Shown here piece after piece: positions 7,957 through 17,869 of a DNA stretch of 62,164 nucleotides (within the stretch, counting starts at the first letter, position 1; each line of letters starts with the position of its first letter). This DNA comes from Campylobacterales bacterium (GTDB lineage Bacteria; Campylobacterota; Campylobacteria; Campylobacterales; QNZT01), in contig JALVVR010000017.1 in the NCBI GenBank assembly GCA_027023305.1, positions 91,836 to 153,999 on the forward strand. Direction: 5' to 3'. The notes under the pieces were generated by a model. It was not told the origin of the DNA and ran no database searches. It saw only the letters and a list, made by a program, of their open reading frames with translations. A program made the position numbers and the translations under genes.

Positions 7957-9909
7957 ATGACACCTGATGAAAATCCAAAAAACAATAAAAATAATAATTT
8001 TTTTAACAATAATCCTTTAGTAGTATTTGCAATATTTTCTTTGCTTATAATACTGTTTTTTAAAGGAATAGTTGAACCAAATTCAAACCAAAATGGACTT
8101 CAAAATACTGGAGTTTCAAAGACAACTAGAACAAAACAGATAAACTACTATGAACTAAAACAACTCATAAAAGAGAAAAAGATAAATTATGTAGCTATCG
8201 GAAGACTTACCATAAAAGCAGTTTCAGATCAAAACGGTTTTAAAACTCTATACTATGTAAAAAAAGTAGATGGAGATAACTCTTTAATTCCTTTGTTAGA
8301 TAAAGAAAATATCCCTTATGGTGGATTTAGTGAAAATACTTGGCTTACTGACTTACTTTTTTCCTGGGTAATCCCAGTCTTTTTATTTTTTGGAATATGG
8401 ATGCTTTTAGCAAATCGTTTTCAAAAAAACATGAGTGGTGGAATCCTCGGTATGGGAAGCTCGAAAAAACTAGTAAATAGCGAAAAACCAAAAGTAAAGT
8501 TTGAAGATGTAGCCGGGGTAGAAGAGGCAAAAGAGGAAGTAAAAGAAATAGTTGACTTTTTAAAAAATCCTCAAAGATATATGAACCTAGGAGCTCAAAT
8601 CCCAAAAGGAGTCCTGCTTGTAGGACCTCCAGGAACTGGTAAGACACTTTTAGCAAAAGCAGTAGCAGGAGAAGCCGAAGTTGACTTTTTTTCAGTATCT
8701 GGTTCATCATTTATAGAAATGTTTGTAGGAGTTGGGGCTAGTCGTGTAAGAGATTTGTTTGAAAATGCAACTAAATCTGCCCCTGCAATCATCTTTATAG
8801 ATGAGATAGATGCTATAGGAAAAAGTAGAGCAGCTGGTGGTATGGGTGGAAATGATGAGAGAGAACAAACTCTAAATCAACTTTTAGCAGAGATGGATGG
8901 ATTTAGTTCAGACAAAGCACCTGTTATAGTACTAGCAGCTACAAACAGACCAGAAGTACTTGACCCAGCACTTCTTAGACCAGGAAGATTTGATAGACAA
9001 GTTTTAGTAGATAAACCAGACTTTGAAGGAAGAGTAAAAATCCTAAATGTTCATGCAAAAAAGATAAAACTAGCTGATGATGTAGAACTTAGTGAGATAG
9101 CAAGACTAACAGCTGGACTTGCAGGAGCAGACTTAGCAAATATTATAAATGAAGCTGCTCTTCTAGCTGGAAGAGCAAACAAAGTTGAAGTAGAACAAAA
9201 AGATTTATATGAAGCAGTAGAAAGAGCTATTGCAGGATTAGAGAAAAAAAGCAGAAGAATAAACCCAAAAGAGAAAAAGATAGTAGCTTATCATGAAAGT
9301 GGTCATGCACTTATCGCTGAGGTTACAAAAGGAGCTAAAAGAGTATCAAAAGTATCTATTGTACCTCGTGGATTAGCTGCTCTTGGATATACTCTAAACA
9401 CTCCAGAAGAGAACAAGTTTATGATGCAAAAGTATGAGCTTATAGCTGAAGTTGATGTACTCTTGGGTGGACGAGCATCTGAAGAGATTTTCCTAAATGA
9501 TATAAGTACAGGTGCTGGAAATGATTTAGAGAGAGCAACTGACATCATAAAAAGTATGGTTGAACTCTATGGTATGAGTGAAGTAGCAGGACTTATGGTA
9601 CTAGCAAAAAGAAGAAATACTTTCTTAAATGGTGGAGTAGAAAAAGAGTATAGTGAAAAAATGGCAGAGGAAGTTGATGAGTTCGTAAAAAATCTACTAA
9701 ATGAAAGATATAGTGATGTAAAACAGACTCTAACTCAGTATAGCGATGCTATTGAAGAAATGGTCAAAGAATTATATAAAACTGAAACTATAAAAGGTGA
9801 ACAAGTTGTAGCGATTATAAAAGCCTATGAAGAAGAAAACTCTCTTCCATCAAGACTAGTTCAACCAGAAGATAAAGATGAGGATATTCAAAAAGCTATA
9901 AATGGATAA
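7957..9909 (+). CDS. ftsH: ATP-dependent zinc metalloprotease FtsH
   Basis: 650 residues. Two transmembrane helices (about 25-47 and 130-152) flank a periplasmic domain. The AAA+ module has Walker A GPPGTGKT at about 223, Walker [12 protein letters not shown] and the second region of homology [19 protein letters not shown]. The zinc-binding HESGH motif is at 446-450. It is a hexameric inner-membrane protease that degrades damaged or regulatory membrane and cytosolic proteins. Its end overlaps the next gene by 8 bases. An N-rich start ([15 protein letters not shown]) precedes the first helix. Confidence 0.97.
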   Translation: MTPDENPKNNKNNNFFNNNPLVVFAIFSLLIILFFKGIVEPNSNQNGLQNTGVSKTTRTKQINYYELKQLIKEKKINYVAIGRLTIKAVSDQNGFKTLYYVKKVDGDNSLIPLLDKENIPYGGFSENTWLTDLLFSWVIPVFLFFGIWMLLANRFQKNMSGGILGMGSSKKLVNSEKPKVKFEDVAGVEEAKEEVKEIVDFLKNPQRYMNLGAQIPKGVLLVGPPGTGKTLLAKAVAGEAEVDFFSVSGSSFIEMFVGVGASRVRDLFENATKSAPAIIFIDEIDAIGKSRAAGGMGGNDEREQTLNQLLAEMDGFSSDKAPVIVLAATNRPEVLDPALLRPGRFDRQVLVDKPDFEGRVKILNVHAKKIKLADDVELSEIARLTAGLAGADLANIINEAALLAGRANKVEVEQKDLYEAVERAIAGLEKKSRRINPKEKKIVAYHESGHALIAEVTKGAKRVSKVSIVPRGLAALGYTLNTPEENKFMMQKYELIAEVDVLLGGRASEEIFLNDISTGAGNDLERATDIIKSMVELYGMSEVAGLMVLAKRRNTFLNGGVEKEYSEKMAEEVDEFVKNLLNERYSDVKQTLTQYSDAIEEMVKELYKTETIKGEQVVAIIKAYEEENSLPSRLVQPEDKDEDIQKAING

Positions 9910-10642
9910 ATTTGTCTCTTTTTCACCATCTTCAAAAGAGTGTTTAAGGACTGCTCTTTTGTCCAAAGATTTACCTGTAAACACTTTGATTACAGGTGAA
10001 AAAGCAGTTGGAAAAAGTGAATTAGCAAAGATAATTTCTCCCAAAGCCCCAACTTATTTTTTAACTGAACTTGAGGAAAAACTGATAAGTGGGGAGTTAG
10101 ACTTAGAAGCTTTGTCAGAGATAGTAATCTTAGATATAAACAAGTCCTCTTCATGCAAATACCTGATAGAACAGTTTGAACAAAAAAGTATAAAAATAAT
10201 AGCAACTACAACCACTTTAAACCAAACTTTGGAAGAGAAGTTTTTAGTAAAAGTAAATATCCCACCTCTAAGAGATAGAGTAGAGGATGTAGAGTTTTTA
10301 ACAAACAACTATATAAATGAAGCAAAAAGACTTTTTCTTATAGATAAAGAGTTTGAAAACATAGATGTAGATTTATCTTCCAATGCAATCTCTTTAAAAA
10401 AGTCAATCTTTAGAGCAGTTCTTTTTGATTCTCTAACCAAAAGTGATGTCATGCACATCTTGGAAGAGTTTTTACTAAAAGAGTTTGAAAGCAAAACTTC
10501 ATATAAAGAGCTTCTTCCCATATTTGAAATCCCACTCTTAAAAGCAGGAGAAAAAGCTTTCAAATCTCAACTCCAAATGGCAAAAAATTTTGATATAAAT
10601 AGAAATACCCTAAGAAAAAAACTTCAAGAAAATGGACTATAA
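9902..10642 (+). CDS. Degenerate NtrC-like AAA ATPase with Fis-type HTH
   Basis: 246 residues. It looks like a shrunken sigma-54 activator. A Walker A-like GEKAVGKS lies near residue 37, a weak Walker B (EIVILDI) follows, and the conserved sensor II motif IPPLRDRVEDVEFL is well kept. A C-terminal Fis-like helix-turn-helix ends the protein (LQMAKNFDINRNTLRKKLQENGL region). There is no receiver domain and no GAFTGA loop, so it should not activate sigma-54 polymerase in the usual way. It overlaps ftsH and touches the next gene, which suggests coupling. A regulatory or DNA-bending role is inferred. Confidence 0.6.
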   Translation: MDKFVSFSPSSKECLRTALLSKDLPVNTLITGEKAVGKSELAKIISPKAPTYFLTELEEKLISGELDLEALSEIVILDINKSSSCKYLIEQFEQKSIKIIATTTTLNQTLEEKFLVKVNIPPLRDRVEDVEFLTNNYINEAKRLFLIDKEFENIDVDLSSNAISLKKSIFRAVLFDSLTKSDVMHILEEFLLKEFESKTSYKELLPIFEIPLLKAGEKAFKSQLQMAKNFDINRNTLRKKLQENGL

Positions 10643-11331
10643 TGGATACTCTTTTCCCAAATATGATAGAAAATGACTTAAATCCTTTTTTGATTTTTAA
10701 CAAAGATTCAAAAGTAGTTTATTATAACAAAGAAGCCGAATACATTCTCTCTTATGTAAACTCAAAAGAGATTTATGATTTGGCTTTGAGTTTAGCTCCT
10801 CATAACTATGGATATAAAAGTACATTTATAGATGTGATATATAATCGTATAAAATACTATGCTATTTTGGTAGGATATGAAGATGATGAAAGATTGGCAG
10901 TAAAACTTTATAAAGAAGTAGTAAACGATACCTTTAACCTAAAACAAGAAAATACCACAAAAACTAGTATCTACACTCTAATAGAATTAGCAAAAAGTAA
11001 CTCTCTATCAAAACAAGAAATAAAAATAAATCAAAACTATGACCCCTCAATCCCAGAGATGAAACTTTTAGTAAAAGAGTTTTTATCACTCTTAAACTAT
11101 ATATTTTCTCTTTTCAAAAACTCCCAAAAACTAGATATCTCAGTCTCCATGAAGATAGCAGAAATCATAAGAATAAACAACAAAAGATATCCAATCTGCA
11201 TGATAAAAATCTCCCCCATTCAACTAAAAGATGAAAATAAAAATGAACTTCTAAAACTCTCAAAAGATACAAATACCACTCTTTTTGTTAGTGATGATAG
11301 TATTGTTTTAGAGTTTGCTGTTGTGGATTAA
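10642..11331 (+). CDS. Hypothetical protein with N-terminal PAS-like region
   Basis: 229 residues with no confident family. The first ~60 residues (NPFLIFNKDSKVVYYNKEAEYILSY) read like the start of a PAS domain, and GYKSTFIDVIYNRIKYYAILVGYED could complete it. A helical segment follows (PEMKLLVKEFLSLLNYIFSLF) and then a region resembling the ATP-free part of a histidine-kinase-like fold, but no H-box or N-box is visible. Its ATG overlaps the stop codon of the NtrC-like gene by one base, so the two probably act together. It converges on the restriction cassette with a 6-base gap. Confidence 0.5.
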   Translation: MDTLFPNMIENDLNPFLIFNKDSKVVYYNKEAEYILSYVNSKEIYDLALSLAPHNYGYKSTFIDVIYNRIKYYAILVGYEDDERLAVKLYKEVVNDTFNLKQENTTKTSIYTLIELAKSNSLSKQEIKINQNYDPSIPEMKLLVKEFLSLLNYIFSLFKNSQKLDISVSMKIAEIIRINNKRYPICMIKISPIQLKDENKNELLKLSKDTNTTLFVSDDSIVLEFAVVD

Positions 11332-11337
11332 TAAAGA

Positions 11338-12381
11338 TTAAGATGCTTTTTTGTTCATATATTGCATAAGTTTTTTGTAAGATAAATTTTTTATATATTG
11401 CTCCATATAGTTATAGTCTGGTTTTCCATATTTGTCTATTGGTAGCAAAATCTTCTCTCTTGAAATTCTTTTATCATTTATCTCTCGATTGAAATTATAT
11501 TTTTTTGAAAATCTATTTGTTAAAGTTGATAGAAATAGATAAGTATATTTGCTCATTTTTCTATTTTTAAGATGTGTTACATGATCACTTGCAACAAACT
11601 TATAGGGATGATAAAAACTTGACCCTACACTTCCACTGTTTGCTATGGTTATGCAGTTTTTAGATATTCTGACATTTTGATTGTTTCCTATAAAGTTATC
11701 TACTCCATTATTTGATGCAGTTGAAGAGATATAAGGAATACCTCCTTCTATCTGATTTGCTTTTGTAAGCCTTTTCCCCCTTTGAATAGTATCAAATATA
11801 TCTGTTATAAAAAACTCTTTCCAACTCTTTTTATTAAGAGGTTCTATCTCTTTAAACTCAAGTCTTTTTATCGTTTTTTCTATGTAATCTTTATATTTTT
11901 TCTCTTTTCTTTCAAAAATTAATTTTGAATATTTTTCCATAAACTTATAATCTGGTTGATTAGTTTTACTAATTGGGAGACTAATTATTTCATTTCTTAG
12001 CCTGCCTTCATTTCTTTTGTACCCATAATCATAAATAGATTTATTTTTATCTAATGCTGTGGTAATAAATAATCCATTAAACTTATTAATAAATTTATTT
12101 CGTCCTACTTTTAGTGTTGTTGATCCTATAAAGTTTTCATATTTATATATAGAATATCCAACTGAACCCTGTCCATCACAAATAAAAACCACACAATTTC
12201 CACCTGTAACTAGCTTGTTATCTTTTTTAACAAATGACATAACTCCATTATTTTTATTTGTTGCACCTATGTATGGTATTTCTCCATCCTTTAATATTGA
12301 TGCCTTAGAACATTTACATTTCTCTATTACAAATAAATTATTAACTTTAAAATATCCCCATTCCCTGTCACTAAGATTCAT
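11338..12381 (-). CDS. BcgI-like type IIB restriction system, specificity subunit
   Basis: About 347 residues, with two target-recognition domains of the Methylase_S (HsdS) kind. Each begins with an aromatic F-Ф-Ф-x-x-ФF pattern: GYFKVNNLFVI near the start and KEFFITDIFDTIQRGKRL near the middle. Each also has an IPYI(G/S)(A/S)T segment followed by NNGV. The two halves are separated by a helical spacer (ERKEKKYKDYIEKTIKRLEF). The length matches the BcgI B subunit (341 residues as I recall). The ATG at 12381 has GAGGA upstream and overlaps the A-subunit stop by 11 bases; a TTG at 12396 is a weaker alternative. Confidence 0.8.
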   Translation of the reverse strand: MNLSDREWGYFKVNNLFVIEKCKCSKASILKDGEIPYIGATNKNNGVMSFVKKDNKLVTGGNCVVFICDGQGSVGYSIYKYENFIGSTTLKVGRNKFINKFNGLFITTALDKNKSIYDYGYKRNEGRLRNEIISLPISKTNQPDYKFMEKYSKLIFERKEKKYKDYIEKTIKRLEFKEIEPLNKKSWKEFFITDIFDTIQRGKRLTKANQIEGGIPYISSTASNNGVDNFIGNNQNVRISKNCITIANSGSVGSSFYHPYKFVASDHVTHLKNRKMSKYTYLFLSTLTNRFSKKYNFNREINDKRISREKILLPIDKYGKPDYNYMEQYIKNLSYKKLMQYMNKKAS

Positions 12382-14284
12382 CTTGACTATCCTCAAACAG
12401 ATACTCTCTATCCTGCATAATCATAGAAAATTCAAAAGTTAGATAATCACCTATAGTTTTTTCAAACTCTTCTTGTGAAGGTATCTCATCATTAAAATAG
12501 TAAAAACTGTGCAACCATTCATCATTTTCCTCAACAGTTGTTTTTACACAAAACTTTGTTTCACTCTCAATCTTATCAAACCATACATCAAGAAGATGAG
12601 CCTTTTTATCTTTTGCTCTCTCAGTTTCGATAAGTCCTATATGAGGAGCAACTTTATATCCATCATCTCTAAAATCTATAAACCTACACATTTTATCTTT
12701 AGGATGAGGCTCACCTGTTGTAAAAATAGCAATACAAGGCATCACCCCAACCCCATAAAATGTATCTTTATTTAGAGTAATCACTCCCTCAAGTGTATGA
12801 TATTTGAGAATATTATCTTTTATAGATTGTTCCTCTTTTGTTTTTCCGGTCATTGTTGATTGTGGAACTATAACAATAACTTTGCCACCTTTGGTGATAG
12901 AGTTTAACAGATGCTCTATAAAAGATATTTCATAAAGATTTGGATTTGATTTAGAGCCTTGAGAATAAGGAGGGTTCATCATCCCAATATTAGCCTCTTT
13001 TAACTGCAGTTTATAAGGGTCTTGTTTTAAAAAATCTTCATTTATTAAGTTACTTTTTCCATCACCTCTCAAAATCATATTTGTAGTAGCGATAGTAAAC
13101 ATATAGGGTTGAAGTTCAAGTCCATGAAGTTGTTTTTGTTTGATGTTTTTTTGTCTGTTTTTGTCATCTGTTTGTTGTAACATATGGTGCATAGATGCTA
13201 TTAAAAACCCTGCTGTTCCAGCACATGGATCTAAAACTATATCATCTACTTGTATATCTACCAACTCGCAAAACAGATCTGTAATATGCTTTGGAGTTAA
13301 AACTATCCCTAGTGTTTGACCATCTCCACCACTATATGACATAAATTCACCATAAAATCGACCTAAATAATCCTCTGATGAACTTGAGTATTTTATACTT
13401 TTATAAATCTTGTCATATAAAAATTGTGTAAAATGTTTTAAAGGTGTTTTTTTAAGAGTCTCATTAACCTCATTTAAAATCTTTGTATCTTTAATAATAG
13501 AAAATTGAGAGATAATCTTATCTCTTTTAACCTCAGGTGCTACTTTAGACCTTTTTAAGTTAGACTCTATTGCTTTAAATATCTTCTCCCCATCACTATT
13601 AATATCATCACCAGTTAAATCATCTAAAGAAAAGTTTTTATATTCAGCTTCACGAAGTGCTAACAATATCCCTGATACTATCAACGGTTTATCTATATCT
13701 TTTAAATTACCATAATTTCGCAAATCTTCATGAAGCAAAGAAGCATCCTTTAAAATATCTGCTAACTCTTTATCTCTATCTGTCTCTTCCTTTAAAATCT
13801 CTCTTATATAGTACTCTTCAATATTTTCTTTATTAAAAGATATAAAAGATTCCACATCTGTTAACTCTCTATAAAACTCTGTTTCATCTACATATATAGG
13901 GGTTATATGATGTTTTTTTTCATCCCCACTTATCCCAAAAGCTATGATTTTTTTGTAACTTGTATTTTTAGCTAAATGCTTAGCATAAAATAAAGCCCCA
14001 TTTACTGCAAAATCTTTTGTATCCTTGATAGTTGTACTAATAAGCCCTTTTTCATCTAACTTAATATGCTTTTTAGTATCAGCTTTGTTTTCAATAACAA
14101 GTATAAAATCTTTCACAACCCCTACATACTCAGGAAAACCAACATTTTTAGTTTTACTTTTTGAAGCAGTTTTTAAAGCATTGTCTATTTCTAAAATAGA
14201 ACTACCTTGTGGTTCTAGCTCAATGTCAGCTTTTTTTAAAAGTTCATATACCCACAAATCTGTTTTTGCCTCTTTTTTAGCCAT
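12371..14284 (-). CDS. BcgI-like type IIB restriction system, nuclease/methyltransferase subunit
   Basis: 637 residues, the same length as I recall for BcgI A. A PD-(D/E)xK-like nuclease core lies in the first 70 residues (PEYV at 51, FILVIENK with Glu65 and Lys67). The gamma-class N6-adenine methyltransferase has motif I VLDPCAGTAGF (350-360) and motif IV NPPY (437-440). With the downstream S subunit it should methylate adenine and cut on both sides of a bipartite site. It is transcribed against all surrounding genes, between the PAS-like gene and leuA, consistent with cassette insertion. Confidence 0.85.
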   Translation of the reverse strand: MAKKEAKTDLWVYELLKKADIELEPQGSSILEIDNALKTASKSKTKNVGFPEYVGVVKDFILVIENKADTKKHIKLDEKGLISTTIKDTKDFAVNGALFYAKHLAKNTSYKKIIAFGISGDEKKHHITPIYVDETEFYRELTDVESFISFNKENIEEYYIREILKEETDRDKELADILKDASLLHEDLRNYGNLKDIDKPLIVSGILLALREAEYKNFSLDDLTGDDINSDGEKIFKAIESNLKRSKVAPEVKRDKIISQFSIIKDTKILNEVNETLKKTPLKHFTQFLYDKIYKSIKYSSSSEDYLGRFYGEFMSYSGGDGQTLGIVLTPKHITDLFCELVDIQVDDIVLDPCAGTAGFLIASMHHMLQQTDDKNRQKNIKQKQLHGLELQPYMFTIATTNMILRGDGKSNLINEDFLKQDPYKLQLKEANIGMMNPPYSQGSKSNPNLYEISFIEHLLNSITKGGKVIVIVPQSTMTGKTKEEQSIKDNILKYHTLEGVITLNKDTFYGVGVMPCIAIFTTGEPHPKDKMCRFIDFRDDGYKVAPHIGLIETERAKDKKAHLLDVWFDKIESETKFCVKTTVEENDEWLHSFYYFNDEIPSQEEFEKTIGDYLTFEFSMIMQDREYLFEDSQDES

Positions 14285-14449
14285 TACCTATCCCTAAAAT
14301 TTTACACTCTTTTTATCAAAAATTTTTTACTATATTGGTGAAATATGTCAATTTGAAATATTTTATTAAAATAAATTTACCCAAATCCCAAAAAAAGAAT
14401 TATATCAATCCACACAAAAAATATCCTTAGTTTTATAAACTAATATTGT

Positions 14450-14455
14450 TATAAT
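14450..14455 (+). promoter_or_regulatory. -10 box of the leuA leader transcript
   Basis: A perfect TATAAT lies 44 bases upstream of the leader-peptide ATG, in the 340-base gap between the restriction cassette and leuA. No clear -35 box is seen, as is common in Campylobacterota. A transcript starting near 14462 would give a leader of about 160 bases before leuA. The stretch 14285-14449 is AT-rich and shows no gene; it must also hold the promoter of the divergent restriction operon. Confidence 0.6.
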
Positions 14456-14499
14456 CCAAGTTACAGTAATATACTAAAAAATCAAATAAGGAGAAAATC

Positions 14500-14568
14500 A
14501 TGTTTTACAACAAACACAAACAAAAAACTACAACTACAAGTTTATCTCTCCTGCTCCTCTGCCTCTAA
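14500..14568 (+). CDS. Leucine-rich leader peptide upstream of leuA
   Basis: A 22-codon reading frame has a near-ideal Shine-Dalgarno, AAGGAG (14488-14493), six bases before the ATG. The peptide ends KQKTTTTSLSLLLLCL and stops 56 bases before leuA. Six of its last eight codons are leucine (one TTA and five of the CTN type). This is the hallmark of a ribosome-stalling leader that senses charged tRNA-Leu. The Leu-codon stretch TCTCCT (14547-14552) can pair with AGGAGA (14489-14494) of the leader's own ribosome site. No GC-rich hairpin with a U-run follows, so control may be translational rather than by a classical terminator. Confidence 0.8.
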   Translation: MFYNKHKQKTTTTSLSLLLLCL

Positions 14569-14624
14569 AACAACCTTTAACCAAACATAACATATAATTA
14601 AATTAATACATATAGGATAATACT

Positions 14625-16181
14625 ATGCAAAAAAACAATGATAGAGTGATAATCTTTGATACAACCCTAAGAGATGGTGAGCAAAGCCCAGGGGCTTCTA
14701 TGAACATGGAAGAGAAAATCCAAATAGCTTTGCAGTTAGAGAAGTTAAAAGTAGATGTGATTGAAGCTGGTTTTGCAGCTGCAAGTCCAGGAGATTTTGA
14801 AGCGATAGAAAACATAGCTAAAGAGGTAAAAAACAGTACTATTTGCTCACTTGCAAGAGCGATTGATAGTGATATAAAATCAGCTGGAGATTCTATTGCC
14901 AAAGCAAACTTACAAAGGATACATACTTTTATAGCAACAAGCCCGATACATATGGAGTATAAGTTAAAAATGACTCCTGATGAAGTGATAAAAAGAGCTG
15001 TTCGTGCAGTAGAGTATGCAAAAACTTTTACAAAAGATGTTGAGTTTAGTTGTGAAGATGCTGGACGAAGTGATGTAAGCTTTTTAAAAGAGATTTTAGA
15101 TGCAGTGATAAATGCAGGAGCTACAACTCTAAATATCCCAGATACAGTAGGTTATAGGATGCCAGCAGAGATGGGAAGTTTGATAAAAGAGTTAAATGAC
15201 TTTGTAAAACAAAGAGCGATTATATCAGTTCATTGCCATAACGATTTAGGATTAGCTGTTGCAAACTCTATGTCTTGTATAGAAAATGGAGCTAGACAAG
15301 TAGAGTGTACGATAAACGGATTAGGTGAAAGAGCTGGAAATGCAGCTATGGAAGAGATTGTCATGATACTAAAAACTAGAAAAGATTACTTTGGTGGGGT
15401 TGATACAAATATCAACACAAAAGAGCTTTTCCCAGCAAGTCGTTTAGTAGCAAACATAACAGGCATCATCCCTCAACCAAATAAAGCAATAGTCGGTAAA
15501 AATGCCTTTGCTCATGAAAGTGGTATCCATCAAGATGGAGTTTTGAAAAACTCACAAACTTATGAGATCATAAAACCTAGTGATGTAGGAGTAGAGGAAG
15601 CAAATACCATAGTTTTAGGAAAACACTCAGGTCGTGCAGCTTTTAGAGATAAGTTAGACTCTATGGGGATAAAACTTAGCGATGATGAGTTAAACGATGC
15701 ATTTGCTAGATTTAAACTTTTAAGTGATAAGAAAAAAGAGATTTATGATGAGGATATAAGGGCTATCATAAGCGATGAGATAACAAAAATCCCACAAACT
15801 TATGAGTTAGTAAATCTTCAGTTAAGCGACTGTATGAATGGTTTTCCAAGTGCAGCTATAAGTGTAAAAGTAGATGATGAGATAAAGATAGAAGCTGGAC
15901 TTGGTAAAGGAACTATAGATGCAGTTTTCAAAACTATAGATAGGATAAGCTCTATCGAGGGTTATTTAGCAGACTATCAAGTAAACTCAGTTACAAAAGG
16001 AAAAGATGCTCTTGCAAAAGTAACTGTAAAAGTAGTCTTTGAAGATAGTAAACCAGCAGTTATTGGTCATGGAGTAAGTATAGATACGATGGTTGCTAGT
16101 GCAAAGGCTTATATAGGTGCTTTAAATTCATATATTTACATGAAAGATACATTATCAAATAAAAATAAAGGAACGATATGA
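14625..16181 (+). CDS. leuA: 2-isopropylmalate synthase LeuA
   Basis: 518 residues. The TIM-barrel catalytic domain begins [16 protein letters not shown]. Further DRE-TIM markers are [14 protein letters not shown] and [17 protein letters not shown]-terminal regulatory domain (about residues 385-505) is present for leucine feedback inhibition. It catalyses acetyl-CoA plus 2-oxoisovalerate to 2-isopropylmalate, the first committed step of leucine synthesis. The AGGA at 14614-14617 serves the ATG at 14625. The leader peptide just upstream indicates leucine-dependent attenuation. Its stop overlaps fabD by 4 bases (ATGA). Confidence 0.96.
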   Translation: MQKNNDRVIIFDTTLRDGEQSPGASMNMEEKIQIALQLEKLKVDVIEAGFAAASPGDFEAIENIAKEVKNSTICSLARAIDSDIKSAGDSIAKANLQRIHTFIATSPIHMEYKLKMTPDEVIKRAVRAVEYAKTFTKDVEFSCEDAGRSDVSFLKEILDAVINAGATTLNIPDTVGYRMPAEMGSLIKELNDFVKQRAIISVHCHNDLGLAVANSMSCIENGARQVECTINGLGERAGNAAMEEIVMILKTRKDYFGGVDTNINTKELFPASRLVANITGIIPQPNKAIVGKNAFAHESGIHQDGVLKNSQTYEIIKPSDVGVEEANTIVLGKHSGRAAFRDKLDSMGIKLSDDELNDAFARFKLLSDKKKEIYDEDIRAIISDEITKIPQTYELVNLQLSDCMNGFPSAAISVKVDDEIKIEAGLGKGTIDAVFKTIDRISSIEGYLADYQVNSVTKGKDALAKVTVKVVFEDSKPAVIGHGVSIDTMVASAKAYIGALNSYIYMKDTLSNKNKGTI

Positions 16182-17104
16182 AAAAAGTAGCATTTATATA
16201 CCCAGGACAAGGAAGTCAAAAAGTAGGTATGGGAAAAGATTTTTTTGACTCTTCAGCAAAAGCAAAAGAGATTATACAAAGTGCCAGTGAAGAGACAAAG
16301 ATAGATTTTGAAAAACTTCTGTTTGAAGCAAATGATGACTTGGGAAAAACAGAGTTTACTCAACCGGCAATCCTTCTTGTAAGTGCAGTTGCAAACAAAC
16401 TTTTAAACGACAGCATAGATATAAAACCCCAGTTTGTTTTAGGACACTCTTTGGGTGAGTTTTCAGCACTTAATGGTGCAGGAGTTTTGAGTATAAATGA
16501 TGCAGTTTTACTTGTAAACAAAAGAGGAAAACTCATGCAAAAAGATTGCAGTGAGATAGAAGCTGGGATGATGGTTGTTTTAGGACTTGCTGACTTGGTT
16601 GTTGAAGATATTTGTGAAAGAGCTAGGATTGACCATAAAAAAGTTTGGGCAGCAAACTACAATAGCGAAGGACAGATAGTAGTAGCAGGATTAAAACCAG
16701 ACTTAAAAAGTTTAGAGTCAGTTTTTAAAGAAGCAGGAGCAAAAAGAGCTATGCTACTTGATATGAGTGTTGCTAGTCATTGTCCACTTTTGACTGAAGC
16801 TAGCAATGCCCTAAAAGATGACCTTGAAACTATGTTGAAAGATGATTTTAAAAGCCCAGTTGTATCAAATGTAACTGCTAAAAAATACAGTACAAAATCA
16901 GAAGCAGTTGAGTGGCTTACAGCACAACTTGTGTTACCAGTAATGTATAAACAATCAATCCTAAACTATGATGATGAGGTAGATTTATACATAGAACTAG
17001 GAGGAGCAGTTTTAAAAGGGATAAACAGAAAAATCACTAAAAAGCCAACTCTTTCTGTAACAGATATGAAAACACTTGAGGCAGCGATAAAAGAGCTTTC
17101 ATGA
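16178..17104 (+). CDS. fabD: Malonyl-CoA:ACP transacylase FabD
   Basis: 308 residues. It has the GQGSQ motif (10-14), nucleophile Ser91 in [10 protein letters not shown], and the catalytic His in VASHCPLL. It transfers malonyl groups from CoA to acyl carrier protein to feed fatty-acid elongation. It overlaps leuA and the next gene by 4 bases each, giving a tightly coupled operon. In C. jejuni and H. pylori fabD lies next to pfs (mtnN); here about 5 kb of other genes separates them. Confidence 0.95.
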   Translation: MKKVAFIYPGQGSQKVGMGKDFFDSSAKAKEIIQSASEETKIDFEKLLFEANDDLGKTEFTQPAILLVSAVANKLLNDSIDIKPQFVLGHSLGEFSALNGAGVLSINDAVLLVNKRGKLMQKDCSEIEAGMMVVLGLADLVVEDICERARIDHKKVWAANYNSEGQIVVAGLKPDLKSLESVFKEAGAKRAMLLDMSVASHCPLLTEASNALKDDLETMLKDDFKSPVVSNVTAKKYSTKSEAVEWLTAQLVLPVMYKQSILNYDDEVDLYIELGGAVLKGINRKITKKPTLSVTDMKTLEAAIKELS

Positions 17105-17862
17105 GAGTTGTATTAGCCCAAATATCTCCAAAACTTTCAAAAGATAATATATCTCTTCATGAAGAGGAGATAAGAGGAGTAAAAGATGATGCAGATGTCA
17201 TTATTTTCCCTGAACTTAGCTTAAATGGCTATCTTTTGATGGATAGAGTCTATGAAGATAGCTTCAAACTAGATGAGCTAGAACTCTTTAAAACTCTCTC
17301 AAATGATATAGATATAGTTTTGGGATGTGCCCTAAGAGTTAAACACAAGATTTTTAACTCATCTATCTACTTTAGCAAAGGAGAAATCCTGCACATCCAC
17401 CACAAAAACAACCTTCCAAACTACGGCATGTTTGAAGAGGCTAGATTTTTCTTTAAAGGCAAGGAACTAAATAGCTTTGAAACCCCTTTTGGAAAAAGCA
17501 TGGTAGTAGTTTGCGAAGATATGTGGAACTCACATACTATCGATACTATTGTACAAAATAGACCAGAGATGGTTTATGTCATCTCAAACTCCCCAGCAAG
17601 AGGATTTGAAGATGATGGCTTAGAGATAGAAAAAAAGTGGAAAAGTGTATTAAAAACCACAGCCCTGCTAAGTGGAGCAAATGTCATCTTTGTAAACCGA
17701 GTAGGATTTGAAGATGGAGTAGGCTTTTGGGGTGGAAGCATGATAGTAGGAGCAGATGGACTTTTAAAAAACAAAATGGAGCTTTTCAAACCAAAAACAG
17801 AGATCTTTGAGATAAATAAAAATCTTTCATCTATGCAGAAGTATATGTTGAGGAATAGTTAG
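17101..17862 (+). CDS. Carbon-nitrogen hydrolase (nitrilase superfamily)
   Basis: 253 residues with the complete Glu-Lys-Cys triad: Glu38 (IIFPELSLNGY), Lys102 (HIHHKNNLPNYGMF) and Cys138 (VVVCEDMW). The PNYGMFEEARFF segment resembles the glutaminase half of glutamine-dependent NAD synthetase, but no synthetase domain follows. It could supply ammonia to a separate NadE or hydrolyse another amide; the substrate is not evident. It overlaps fabD by 4 bases and is probably the last gene of the leuA operon core. Confidence 0.8.
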   Translation: MRVVLAQISPKLSKDNISLHEEEIRGVKDDADVIIFPELSLNGYLLMDRVYEDSFKLDELELFKTLSNDIDIVLGCALRVKHKIFNSSIYFSKGEILHIHHKNNLPNYGMFEEARFFFKGKELNSFETPFGKSMVVVCEDMWNSHTIDTIVQNRPEMVYVISNSPARGFEDDGLEIEKKWKSVLKTTALLSGANVIFVNRVGFEDGVGFWGGSMIVGADGLLKNKMELFKPKTEIFEINKNLSSMQKYMLRNS

Positions 17863-17869
17863 GAAAAAA

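Noticed and set aside
10642..11331. Histidine kinase
   Set aside because: The PAS-like start is suggestive, but no H-box, N-box or G-box can be seen.
14285..14449. Search for a small gene or RNA between the restriction cassette and the leuA promoter
   Set aside because: Only AT-rich sequence with no frame supported by a ribosome site and no stable hairpin.
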